Of a stretch of 7,883 nucleotides of DNA, positions 1-6,035 are shown in pieces (within the stretch, counting starts at the first letter, position 1; every line of letters begins with the position of its first letter). A program made the position numbers and the translations under genes. The notes below the pieces were generated by a model. It ran no database searches. It saw nothing but the letters and a program-made list of their open reading frames with translations, and was not told the origin of the DNA. This DNA is from Candidatus Sigynarchaeota archaeon (GTDB lineage Archaea; Asgardarchaeota; Lokiarchaeia; Sigynarchaeales; Sigynarchaeaceae), in assembly GCA_030587525.1 (NCBI GenBank), contig JAUQYW010000110.1, positions 1-7,883 on the forward strand. The letters run 5' to 3'.

Positions 1-2446
1 TATTTCCCATAATCATATTCCATCGGATGAGGTTGCCCGAGCCACTTTCTATCGCGATACCTTCCAGCGAGTTATTGGTGAAGAAGTTCTGTTCTATGGT
101 GTTGAATGTGCTCGATGTCGAGATGATCACTCCACGCGAGTTGAACCGTGCCGTGTTATTGTTCAAGATGTTACCGCTGGCATTGAACAAGAGAAATCCC
201 CCTCCACGGTTATAATCTGCCGTAATGTTGGTCACGCGAGCATTCGTAACGTTCACGATCGCGAGACCCGAGAAGCCTGGATCTGCACCCGTTAAGATAC
301 AATCACAAAGGATGAGAAAAGCCCTCGTGTTTCTTATCGAGATGCAATCCACTCCCAATCCCGTGGCGTTGATGATATGATTCTCTATGATATAAGGACT
401 GCCTGCCGTACCATCGCCGGACGACGCGACAGCGGCTAGCTCCGCGTCGCCGTCGATCAAGATGCTATAACTAAATATTTTTTGGTTGGCGTTGACCAAC
501 GGATACAAATCGGCAGAGCCCGATATTCCCGGGATGGTATATGGGATGTCCCAATACAAGCCAAGTACCGGGTATGCCCCGGGATAGCGCACGCTATAAT
601 CGCTCCAGTAATTGCCCATATGGGCATAATACCACCTGTTGCTACCACGTTCATCCCTCGATTGTACCCCCCCACCGTTATTAACGTTGAAACGGTTCCC
701 GTAGAGCCAGTTCCCCGTGCACGTGTCGATGCGGATTGCATATCCCGTGTTGCTCGTGATGGTGTTTTCCCGGATGATGTTGGAGATGCAATTGTCGGTC
801 ATATTGATGCCGATCAAGTTATTACTTATTATGTTCGACGAAATGGTGTTCGCGATGCAGTTTTCTAACATGCGGATACCATTATTGTTGCCATTCATCG
901 TGTTATTGGTTATAATGTTGCCGTCGGACAGGTACAACCTCATCCCGTCGATGCTGTTATCGTATGTTGATACGTTCCATATCGTGTTCTCGTTACACTC
1001 GTATAGATATATTCCCCGGCCGTTATTATCGAGGATACAATCGAAAACTTGATCGTAATCGGAAGAGCTCATGAACAAACCATCTTGCACGTTCAACCGG
1101 GCAATATTGCGTGTAAACATGCTGTTGCCGCAAACAGTCAAGACGAATCCAGCTGTGCTCGTCTGCTCAACGGTGTTGTTCTCAACAGTGACATGGAGCA
1201 AGAACCGGCAAGTGATACCGTTGATGCCCCCGGTGATGTAATTGTTCTTGACCTCGCAATAGTCGGATTGATGGACGAGGATGGAGTTGTTACAACCCGT
1301 GATGATGTTGTCCAGGATATAATTAACATCTGAATCTTCCACGTAGATCCCGTAATCATTGGATATCACGGTATTGTTTGCGATGGTGACGTTGGTACTT
1401 TGACCCGTCATAAAGATCCCCCGGCCATTGAATTGTACAGTGTTATTGGTAATCGTATAATTCTCTAGATAGCTAATGGTTATCCCGTTATTTCCATTAT
1501 TCATCGCGATGCAACCCGTTATAGTCAAATTGCACATGTAGGACAAATAGAACCCGCTATCGGAATTGTTATTCACCGTGCAATTCGTCACGATGGTTGG
1601 TTGCGATTGATAATCGATATAAATTCCATAAGAATTGTTGTTTGCCGTGTTGTTCACGAGGGTATTATTGCAAGAATTCATGTTGATCTTGATACCACTT
1701 CCAGCATTGTTGAAAGCCGTGTTATTCTCGATCCAGTTGTGATCGCTCGAATCATAAATTTCAAGTCCATCCTGACCACTTCCGATAAAGGTGTTATTGA
1801 TAATGGTGTTCTGGTGGCACGCGGTCAACGAGATGGCGGTCACGCTGTTGTTCTGTTGCCAATTCCTCGCAATAGTACAGGTGCTGCAATTGTAGATGAC
1901 AATTCCGTTAAAGGTATTATCATAGCAAGTGTTATTGGTGATGTTGAGGTTGGTCGAGCTCTCAAGAAACATCGCCCGGTACGAAATGTCGTATAAGGAA
2001 TTGTTGGCGATCGTGTCATTGCTGGATTGCGTCACCTGGATGCCGAACACGCTATTGAAAAGCGTGTTGTTGATGATCTTTCCATTCAACACGTTCCTGA
2101 AATAGATTGCACCTACATAATTCGTCTTTGCGTTAGATATGGTGCAATTGCGGATGATGAAATACGCATCGATAGTCTCGACTGCTATACCATAATCTCC
2201 ACCGCCCGCGTCTATCGTGAGATTCTCGATGATATAAGGCTGGGTGATGGTACCATTACCAGATGTTGCATAAGTGGCCAAATCGCCGTTCGAGTTTATC
2301 ATAATTGGCGGATCCGAGGTCTTGATTGAAACATTCCCGCCCAGGGTCCGAGCAGCGGTTCGCGATTCATTGCCGAGTAGAAACACACAAGCAAATGACA
2401 TAATGATACCCAACATAGCAAGAAAAAGCACGCTCTTTTTTTCCAT
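1..2446 (-). CDS. Large secreted NosD-like parallel beta-helix repeat protein, C-terminus beyond the window
   Basis: The minus-strand frame from the ATG at 2446 stays open for 815 codons to the left edge, checked codon by codon. It starts with a basic tip and hydrophobic core (MEKKSVLFLAMLGIIMSFAC...), a typical secretion signal. From about residue 46 comes a header ending in PYIIEN (70-75), then hundreds of residues of short beta-helix rungs with Asn ladders (NNT, GIxI, NxITNN patterns). A closing segment follows with NYWSDY (612-617), PYTIPG and DLYPLV (646-651). A second header starts at about 660 with its own PYIIEN (684-689), followed by more rungs. NosD/PbH1 (CASH) domains of this kind occur in cell-surface or secreted archaeal proteins, often in carbohydrate-related roles; the ligand is unknown. 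At least 20 N-x-S/T sequons occur in the first 375 residues, so heavy N-glycosylation is possible. A TTG three codons upstream is a less likely start. The family and secretion calls are solid; the function is not known. Confidence 0.9.
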   Translation of the reverse strand, partial: MEKKSVLFLAMLGIIMSFACVFLLGNESRTAARTLGGNVSIKTSDPPIMINSNGDLATYATSGNGTITQPYIIENLTIDAGGGDYGIAVETIDAYFIIRNCTISNAKTNYVGAIYFRNVLNGKIINNTLFNSVFGIQVTQSSNDTIANNSLYDISYRAMFLESSTNLNITNNTCYDNTFNGIVIYNCSTCTIARNWQQNNSVTAISLTACHQNTIINNTFIGSGQDGLEIYDSSDHNWIENNTAFNNAGSGIKINMNSCNNTLVNNTANNNSYGIYIDYQSQPTIVTNCTVNNNSDSGFYLSYMCNLTITGCIAMNNGNNGITISYLENYTITNNTVQFNGRGIFMTGQSTNVTIANNTVISNDYGIYVEDSDVNYILDNIITGCNNSILVHQSDYCEVKNNYITGGINGITCRFLLHVTVENNTVEQTSTAGFVLTVCGNSMFTRNIARLNVQDGLFMSSSDYDQVFDCILDNNGRGIYLYECNENTIWNVSTYDNSIDGMRLYLSDGNIITNNTMNGNNNGIRMLENCIANTISSNIISNNLIGINMTDNCISNIIRENTITSNTGYAIRIDTCTGNWLYGNRFNVNNGGGVQSRDERGSNRWYYAHMGNYWSDYSVRYPGAYPVLGLYWDIPYTIPGISGSADLYPLVNANQKIFSYSILIDGDAELAAVASSGDGTAGSPYIIENHIINATGLGVDCISIRNTRAFLILCDCILTGADPGFSGLAIVNVTNARVTNITADYNRGGGFLLFNASGNILNNNTARFNSRGVIISTSSTFNTIEQNFFTNNSLEGIAIESGSGNLIRWNMIMGN
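380..463 (-). repeat. Second module header of the beta-helix protein
   Basis: This encodes about residues 662-689, pattern ILIDGDAEL....SGDGT...PYIIEN. It repeats the N-terminal header 614 residues later and directly follows the DLYPLV closing segment of module one. It therefore marks the start of a second tandem module that continues past the left edge. Confidence 0.7.
2222..2308 (-). repeat. First module header of the beta-helix protein
   Basis: This encodes residues 47-75, pattern PIMIN..GDLA...SGNGT...PYIIEN. It opens the first beta-helix module and matches the header at 380-463. The 18 bases coding for PYIIEN differ from the second copy at one position. Confidence 0.7.
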
Positions 2447-2472
2447 ATCTTTCAACCTTTCAGTTCTTCAAC

Positions 2473-2492
2473 CACGACCGTCCCTTGTCGTG
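2473..2492 (-). promoter_or_regulatory. Inverted repeat in the leader of the beta-helix gene
   Basis: CACGAC and GTCGTG form a perfect 6-base inverted repeat around an 8-base spacer, 27 bases upstream of the beta-helix start codon. It would form a small hairpin in the leader RNA or could be a dimeric protein-binding site. Six bases is short enough to arise by chance. Confidence 0.3.
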
Positions 2493-2530
2493 AAATGAAA
2501 AAGGTTTTGAATGTGTATCACCTAGCCCCG

Positions 2531-2541
2531 TAATTAAAAAA
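2531..2541 (-). promoter_or_regulatory. Possible TATA-like box for the beta-helix gene
   Basis: On the minus strand this reads TTTTTTAATTA. It is the best AT-rich box upstream of the beta-helix gene and would place transcription start near 2510, giving a leader of roughly 65 bases that contains the inverted repeat at 2473-2492. The match to the archaeal TATA consensus is only moderate. Confidence 0.3.
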
Positions 2542-2544
2542 GAT

Positions 2545-2778
2545 ATGGTGAGGGTTTCCAATCAAACCAAAAAAAGAGACGAAATGACGAGGCTCGTTGT
2601 TGAGGGTTCAAAAACCTGTCCCGACTGCTTTTCTACCATGCCGCTCGTGCCAGAATCCCTCGGGGGCATGAAGTACCTACCGGGAACAGATCGCCATGCA
2701 ATCACCCGCGGAAACCGCGGCGAGCCAAGTGAAATTGCATGCCAGGGATGTTGTCTGTTTTACCTCGAAACAATTTAG
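2545..2778 (+). CDS. Doubtful small Cys-pair protein
   Basis: This is a 77-codon plus-strand frame starting ATGGTGAGG. The predicted product has CPDC at residues 24-27 and CQGCC at 67-71, a spacing that could suit a small zinc-binding fold. I recognise no family. No Shine-Dalgarno site precedes the start, although an AT-rich run (AATTAAAAAA) lies just upstream; an alternative ATG is at 2584. It is the only gene-like frame in the 506-base gap. It lies opposite a strongly self-complementary segment with its own TATA box and T-tract on the minus strand, so the open frame may be a by-product of a structured RNA. I consider the RNA reading slightly better. Confidence 0.22.
   Translation: MVRVSNQTKKRDEMTRLVVEGSKTCPDCFSTMPLVPESLGGMKYLPGTDRHAITRGNRGEPSEIACQGCCLFYLETI
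2610..2767 (-). ncRNA. Candidate structured small RNA, about 155 nt
   Basis: Read on the minus strand, the segment lies about 25 bases downstream of the palindromic TATA box at 2788-2799 and ends in TTTTT (2614-2610). It folds into two nested stems by eye. Stem A pairs 2741-2734 (CATGCAAT) with 2702-2695, continues with CAC/GTG (2731-2729 with 2705-2703), and encloses a perfect CCGCGG-TTT-CCGCGG hairpin (2720-2706). Stem B pairs 2689-2681 with 2623-2616 (CTGTTCCCG with CGGGACAG, one bulge) and encloses a large internal loop and a 6-bp stem CATGCC/GGCATG (2670-2665 with 2642-2637). The T-tract follows the base of stem B almost directly. I do not recognise SRP RNA, RNase P RNA, tRNA or a known riboswitch. 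An H/ACA-like guide is conceivable from the stem-loop-stem form and an ACA near the 3' end, but it is unproven. The start and end are estimates. Confidence 0.35.
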
Positions 2779-2789
2779 GTAATTTAGGT
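2772..2789. repeat. Tandem AATTTAGGT x2 next to the TATA palindrome
   Basis: AATTTAGGT occurs twice head to tail (2772-2780, 2781-2789) and runs straight into the TATA palindrome at 2788-2799. For a minus-strand transcript this lies between the TATA box and the expected start site, where it could affect start-site choice or bind a regulator. Confidence 0.45.
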
Positions 2790-2799
2790 ATATATATAC
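2788..2799 (-). promoter_or_regulatory. Palindromic TATA box GTATATATATAC
   Basis: GTATATATATAC is a perfect 12-base palindrome and the best TATA box in the window. Read on the minus strand it has AAA at its upstream side and would start transcription near 2767, at the head of the candidate structured RNA. Because it is symmetrical it could also fire rightwards, but no gene lies on the plus strand there, so the minus orientation is preferred. Confidence 0.45.
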
Positions 2800-2844
2800 T
2801 TTATCCGCCTATCAAATCAATCGTACCAAGGATGCGATTCAACG

Positions 2845-2869
2845 AAAAATAAGGAGAGGTTTGACCTCC
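2845..2869 (-). terminator. Hairpin plus T-tract terminator behind the SGNH gene
   Basis: On the minus strand, GGAGGT-CAA-ACCTCtCC forms a 5-6 bp GC-rich stem with one bulge, followed at once by TTATTTTT. It sits 84 bases beyond the SGNH stop codon, so it would end the GT2-SGNH transcript and separate it from the candidate RNA and beta-helix gene further along. Archaeal termination usually depends on the T-run alone, so the stem may be incidental. Confidence 0.45.
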
Positions 2870-2952
2870 GCGATGTATTGCTAGTCGGTGCTCCCTCATA
2901 CATCTATGATTCGGACCATAATTAGAAAATTTACAACTTATTTTTCGCGCTT

Positions 2953-3636
2953 TCATCGGCTTGATTGCTCTGCGACGTAACCGCCCTGATATTCCTCAAA
3001 CTCTTCCGCGATGATTTCCCGGACGCGGAGGAGCAGGTTGTCGGCGAGAAACATGTACCCTTCTTGCGTTAGATGGACTCCGTCGCCAATATCATAGAAA
3101 TTATCTAGCAAGTCTTCCCCGTTATTAAAGGAAAGGTTCAGGTCGAATACCTTGATGCCTTTTGGTGCGCAAAAAATCGTCATCATGCTGTTGATGTCCG
3201 TGATGGTCTGCGCGCGATCTTCCTTCGCGAGTGGTAGCAGCGTGCAAAAGATCGGCGTGACGTCGCATTTCTTTATGGCGAGCAAGATGGTCCGCAAGTT
3301 TTGCACGATCTCGGAGATCGGCACGTCGAGCACGACATCATTCGTTCCGATCATCACGAGTGCATAATCCAGGGTGGCCACTTGATCGCTGAAATTCCCC
3401 TTGAACTTTTTCACGAGCTCCTGGGTCGTTTCACCAACTAAGCCGTAGTTTTTTACTTTCAAGTGTATGATATTCTTCCATTCCGATGGCGAGATCATCT
3501 GGAATTTGAGCTTGAGATCCTGGTCTGACTGGATATTGAAAAGGCTCAACACGTGGTCATCCCCGATGAGACCGACCGTCAGCTCGACCTTATTATCGCT
3601 CATGAAATGTTTAACTCGCTTGTACCATCTGACCAT
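2953..3636 (-). CDS. SGNH/GDSL-fold protein with Asp in place of the nucleophile Ser
   Basis: The 227-residue product has the block order of SGNH hydrolases, which cleave ester bonds on lipids or acylated sugars. Block I is LIGDDH (23-28), block II is NYGLVGETT (63-71, oxyanion Gly68), block III is GTND (97-100, Asn99) and block V is DGVH (185-188, Asp185 and His188). Block I should read GDS; here codon 3558-3556 is GAC, so residue 27 is Asp and the usual nucleophile is absent although the other blocks are intact. There is no signal peptide or membrane segment, so a cytosolic protein is expected. Met12 at 3603 is an alternative start; neither start has a clear ribosome site. The gene lies 48 bases after the GT2 gene on the same strand and may be cotranscribed or use the box at 3654-3665. 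The fold call is firm. The activity may be lost or changed; a non-catalytic glycan-binding role is possible. Confidence 0.85.
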   Translation of the reverse strand: MVRWYKRVKHFMSDNKVELTVGLIGDDHVLSLFNIQSDQDLKLKFQMISPSEWKNIIHLKVKNYGLVGETTQELVKKFKGNFSDQVATLDYALVMIGTNDVVLDVPISEIVQNLRTILLAIKKCDVTPIFCTLLPLAKEDRAQTITDINSMMTIFCAPKGIKVFDLNLSFNNGEDLLDNFYDIGDGVHLTQEGYMFLADNLLLRVREIIAEEFEEYQGGYVAEQSSR

Positions 3637-3653
3637 AGATAATTCAGACTATC

Positions 3654-3665
3654 TAATAAATTTCT
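3654..3665 (-). promoter_or_regulatory. Possible TATA box for the SGNH gene
   Basis: On the minus strand this reads AGAAATTTATTA after the purine-rich GGGA, a BRE/TATA-like arrangement centred about 24 bases before the ATG at 3636. It fits a leaderless transcript and the lack of a Shine-Dalgarno site. It lies in the 48-base gap behind the GT2 gene, so the SGNH gene may have both its own and readthrough expression. Confidence 0.35.
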
Positions 3666-3684
3666 TCCCATTGAACCGCTAAAA

Positions 3685-4536
3685 TTATCGCAAAACTCGA
3701 CTAATCCGGTATAAAAATGCCTTGAACAAGAAAAAAACAAATTCTTTCACATCATCCCTTCCCAATTTTGATAAACCGAACTCGCGCTCGTGAAATATGA
3801 TCGGGATTTCGCGGATCTTGTGCCGGACCAGTTTCGTCCGATACAACGTTTCAATCTGCCACGCGTAACCGTTCGTCGTGAGCGCGTTGTAGTCGATCGC
3901 TTGGAGGGTTTTTGCTTTGTATATCCTGAACCCAGAGGTCATATCCCGGGTTTGGCTAACACCGAGTGCGATATGCGTGAAAAAATTAGCACCGAAACTG
4001 ATGAGTTTCCGTAAGAAGGGCCAGTTCTCCGTGGAACCACGCTTGCAATACCGGGATCCGATCACGAGATCGGCATCGTATTTTTTCAAGCACGCGATGA
4101 ATTTCGGGATGTAAGACGGCCGGTGGCTTAAATCAGCATCCATCTCGAAGATGAGATCCATACCCATTTTCAACGCTTGCTTGAAGCCGAAGCGATAGGC
4201 ACTACCGAGACCGAGTTTCCCGGGCCGCTGGATGACCGTGATGTTTCGATATGCCCTCGCAAACCGGATGGCAATGTCCGCGGTTCCATCCATCGACTTA
4301 TCATCGACGATGATGAGATGGCCATTGATCCCGTACCTGTCGAAAATATCCTCGATGCCGGGTATGAGCAACTGGAGATTTTTCCTTTCATTATACGTGG
4401 GAAGGACGATGGCAATTTTTTCCCCCGTTCTCTTGGTCTTGTCGTTGCCGCTCTGCTTTTCCAACGAGACGCTGGATATCTTGACGAATCTCGCGCTTTC
4501 GGGAAGCTCGTAGATTCCTTTTGACATGATCGTCAT
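3685..4536 (-). CDS. Dolichol-phosphate mannosyltransferase-like GT2 glycosyltransferase
   Basis: The predicted enzyme transfers a sugar, probably mannose, from a GDP or UDP donor to dolichyl phosphate at the inner membrane face, supplying lipid-linked sugar for surface glycans. In the 283-residue form, PTYNE is at 46-50 and VDDKSMDGT at 77-85 (usually VDDNSPDGT). RPGKLGLGSAY follows, then the metal-binding MDADLSH (132-138), GSRY, MTSGFR in the acceptor region, and the late motif FHEREFGLSKL. It ends without the two or four transmembrane helices found in many bacterial and archaeal homologues, so it resembles the compact DPM1 type. About 40 residues precede the catalytic domain. The frame continues upstream to a TTG at 4548, but ATG 4536, with GGATGAA just before it, is preferred; ATG 4527 is also possible. 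The SGNH gene follows after 48 bases. The family is certain; the exact sugar is not. Confidence 0.92.
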   Translation of the reverse strand: MTIMSKGIYELPESARFVKISSVSLEKQSGNDKTKRTGEKIAIVLPTYNERKNLQLLIPGIEDIFDRYGINGHLIIVDDKSMDGTADIAIRFARAYRNITVIQRPGKLGLGSAYRFGFKQALKMGMDLIFEMDADLSHRPSYIPKFIACLKKYDADLVIGSRYCKRGSTENWPFLRKLISFGANFFTHIALGVSQTRDMTSGFRIYKAKTLQAIDYNALTTNGYAWQIETLYRTKLVRHKIREIPIIFHEREFGLSKLGRDDVKEFVFFLFKAFLYRISRVLR

Positions 4537-4579
4537 TTCATCCAGCAACCGTCAACGAGTGTTCAAATATCTGGGAACC

Positions 4580-4593
4580 GAGCATCTTTGCTC
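4580..4593. promoter_or_regulatory. Short inverted repeat GAGCA-TCTT-TGCTC
   Basis: A perfect 5-base inverted repeat with a 4-base loop, 44 bases upstream of the GT2 start. It would lie in a leader hairpin or near the GT2 promoter. It is short, so chance is possible. Confidence 0.25.
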
Positions 4594-4609
4594 AAACGGT
4601 CTTGTACAG

Positions 4610-4630
4610 TGACAACTTACCGGTTTGTCA
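4610..4630. promoter_or_regulatory. Inverted repeat TGACAA-N9-TTGTCA
   Basis: A perfect 6-base inverted repeat separated by nine bases, giving half-sites about one and a half helical turns apart, as for many dimeric DNA-binding proteins. It lies between the divergent GT2 and zinc-ribbon genes. The adjacent CTTGTACAGT (4601-4610) is repeated as CTTGTACCGT at 4695-4704. Confidence 0.35.
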
Positions 4631-4641
4631 ATACATATGCT

Positions 4642-4664
4642 TTTCGCCGCCACTAATGGCGAAA
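4642..4664. promoter_or_regulatory. Inverted repeat TTTCGCC-N9-GGCGAAA
   Basis: A perfect 7-base inverted repeat with a nine-base spacer in the middle of the divergent region, the strongest operator-like site there. It shares the nine-base spacing of the repeat at 4610-4630 but has different half-sites. It could control either or both divergent genes. Confidence 0.4.
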
Positions 4665-4705
4665 TCCATAAAAGGTCCAGGTTTAACCTTACTTCTTGTA
4701 CCGTT

Positions 4706-4720
4706 CTTGACACGTTCAAG
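4706..4720. promoter_or_regulatory. Inverted repeat CTTGA-CACGT-TCAAG
   Basis: A perfect 5-base inverted repeat with a 5-base spacer that abuts the purine/AT-rich run at 4721-4740. Its placement just upstream of the likely zinc-ribbon promoter suits a regulator site. Confidence 0.3.
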
Positions 4721-4740
4721 GGAAAAAAAAGCATATCAAA
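4721..4740 (+). promoter_or_regulatory. Likely BRE/TATA region of the zinc-ribbon and hydrolase unit
   Basis: GGGAAAAAAAAGCATATCAA is a purine-rich run followed by CATATC, an archaeal BRE-TATA-like order. Its centre is about 26 bases before the GTG at 4761 and 35 before the ATG at 4770, which fits a transcript with little or no leader. No Shine-Dalgarno site is visible. Confidence 0.4.
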
Positions 4741-4769
4741 TCCAATAACCCGCCGGCTTCGTGAAATCC

Positions 4770-5027
4770 ATGGCAACCCCACCTCTTAAGGTCGCTGATA
4801 TTGCGGAGGAATACGAGTTCGTTGATCATCAATCTTGCTCGAAATGCAGCGCGAAAGGCACGTTCATCGTGCTGGGCCAAAGTCTCGTGAAAATCGGGAA
4901 TACGCCGCACGACGTCCTCCATGTAAGATGCAGCTCGTGCGGTAATGAGCAGGATTTTTCGTTCGACGTGACGATCGTCTTCGCACAATACGATGAAATG
5001 CTTGGACTTAAAGATGCCAAGAAGTAA
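4770..5027 (+). CDS. Small zinc-ribbon protein of unknown function
   Basis: The 85-residue product has two Cys pairs, CSKC at 23-26 and CSSC at 54-57. They lie on either side of a predicted beta-hairpin segment with LHVRCSSCGNEQDF, which is typical of a four-Cys zinc ribbon. It has no signal peptide or membrane segment and is probably cytosolic; such ribbons bind nucleic acid or protein partners. ATG 4770 is chosen; a GTG three codons upstream (4761) is the alternative and better fits leaderless transcription from the box at 4721-4740. The next gene starts 18 bases after the stop, in the same reading frame and on the same strand, so the two are very likely cotranscribed. The zinc-ribbon call rests on the Cys spacing; I recognise no named family. 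Confidence 0.8.
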   Translation: MATPPLKVADIAEEYEFVDHQSCSKCSAKGTFIVLGQSLVKIGNTPHDVLHVRCSSCGNEQDFSFDVTIVFAQYDEMLGLKDAKK

Positions 5028-5045
5028 GGAACTGAACTGGACCGG

Positions 5046-6023
5046 GTGAGGGCATCGGCGCGGATCGAGGAAAATCTCTATTGGTACTCCAAAGATAAAC
5101 CCGTTTCGAGCTTATTTTTTCGTGGTTACAGCGTGAACGTGTTTGCCATCGATCAAGGCGATGAAATCTGGTTGATCGATGCGGGAGTTACCAAGCTCGG
5201 GCGACCAAATCGCCTCGTGAAATGCATGCGCCGGGACGGGCTCGATCCCGCTCGGATCAAGAAGATCTTCCTCACGCATGCCCATCCCGACCACGCGGCT
5301 GCAACCGGGTTTTTCGCGAATCGTTTCGATGCAAGTATCTACATCCACAAGGATGAGCGAGCAGCGCTTTCTGGAGGCAGCGATTATCTCTGGACGGAGG
5401 AAACGAGGGCCGCCCGGGGCATGCTCTCTACCTTTTATCCGGCCCCGATGTGGCTCGTCAAGGTATTCATGAAATACTCCATCGGGGAAACTCCCCGCAC
5501 CGCCAACGCCCGTTTACTCGAAAGTGGCGAGATAGTCCGTGGCCAAAAAGAAGACTTGATGATCATCCACACGCCTGGCCACGTGGCAGGACACGCGTGT
5601 TATTACTCGCCGAAGCTCAAAGCCGCGTTTCTTGGCGATTTAATCGACCCGAGCTTTGACCACAAGGCATCGCTTAATTTTCCCGCTTCGGATTACGATG
5701 CGATTTGCCAGTCCATCGAGAAAATGGCTTCCCTGGACACCAAGATCATTTGCGCCGCGCACGCAAAAGAAATCATCACCGGCGCCGAATCGAGTAAAAC
5801 ATTGTACTCAGGCACCCTTGCAAAATTGAACGATGCATACCGAATCACGGTAGATTTGCTCAAGCAAGCAATGGGAATGCGCTTGAAGGATTTTGCGGGG
5901 CACTATCCCAAAGAAACTTGGCTCTTGCAAGACCAGATCTGCGTTCCGTTTTCGATCATCAAGTCGCTGGAAAAAAAAGGAAAGGTCCGGTTCGATTCGG
6001 GCAAATTTTTTTACCGCGAATGA
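5046..6023 (+). CDS. Metallo-beta-lactamase-fold metallohydrolase
   Basis: The 325-residue product has the complete MBL-fold metal site. THAHPDH lies at 77-83 (His78, His80, Asp82, His83), His179 is in TPGHVAGH, Asp198 is in FLGDLID and His239 is in CAAHAKE. Metal ligands for two ions are therefore present. About 70 residues after His239 look helical with a basic end, like the winged-helix tail of LACTB2-like hydrolases. MBL proteins of this type cleave ester, thioester or phosphoester bonds; the substrate cannot be told from sequence. There is no signal peptide, so it is probably cytosolic. The start is GTG 5046: no in-frame ATG lies near it, and a weak GGA overlaps the upstream stop. It follows the zinc-ribbon gene by 18 bases and converges with the GH38-like gene. 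Confidence 0.9.
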   Translation: MRASARIEENLYWYSKDKPVSSLFFRGYSVNVFAIDQGDEIWLIDAGVTKLGRPNRLVKCMRRDGLDPARIKKIFLTHAHPDHAAATGFFANRFDASIYIHKDERAALSGGSDYLWTEETRAARGMLSTFYPAPMWLVKVFMKYSIGETPRTANARLLESGEIVRGQKEDLMIIHTPGHVAGHACYYSPKLKAAFLGDLIDPSFDHKASLNFPASDYDAICQSIEKMASLDTKIICAAHAKEIITGAESSKTLYSGTLAKLNDAYRITVDLLKQAMGMRLKDFAGHYPKETWLLQDQICVPFSIIKSLEKKGKVRFDSGKFFYRE

Positions 6024-6035
6024 ACCATGACTACT

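Noticed and set aside
482..1996. Several plus-strand frames (482-868, 717-1052, 1049-1333, 1601-1996) and those further right to 2498
   Set aside because: All lie opposite the uninterrupted 815-codon minus-strand beta-helix frame, which has clear NosD-type repeats. Their products are low-complexity antisense of NN/IT codons.
2601..2625. GGTTCAAAAACC resembling a tRNA T-arm
   Set aside because: The flanking bases do not form a T stem, and no D arm, anticodon arm or acceptor stem can be built around it.
2851..2884. AAGGAGAGGT as a strong ribosome site followed by ATG at 2873
   Set aside because: The frame stops after three codons (ATG TAT TGC TAG). The same bases are better explained as the stem of the minus-strand terminator.
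4177..4524. Plus-strand frames opposite the GT2 gene
   Set aside because: The minus-strand protein carries all GT2 motifs in order, so the opposing frames are shadows.
6006..6012. Run of seven T's near the end of the MBL hydrolase gene as a terminator
   Set aside because: It lies before the stop codon and codes for Phe residues of the C-terminus, so it would cut the message short. A role in termination cannot be supported.
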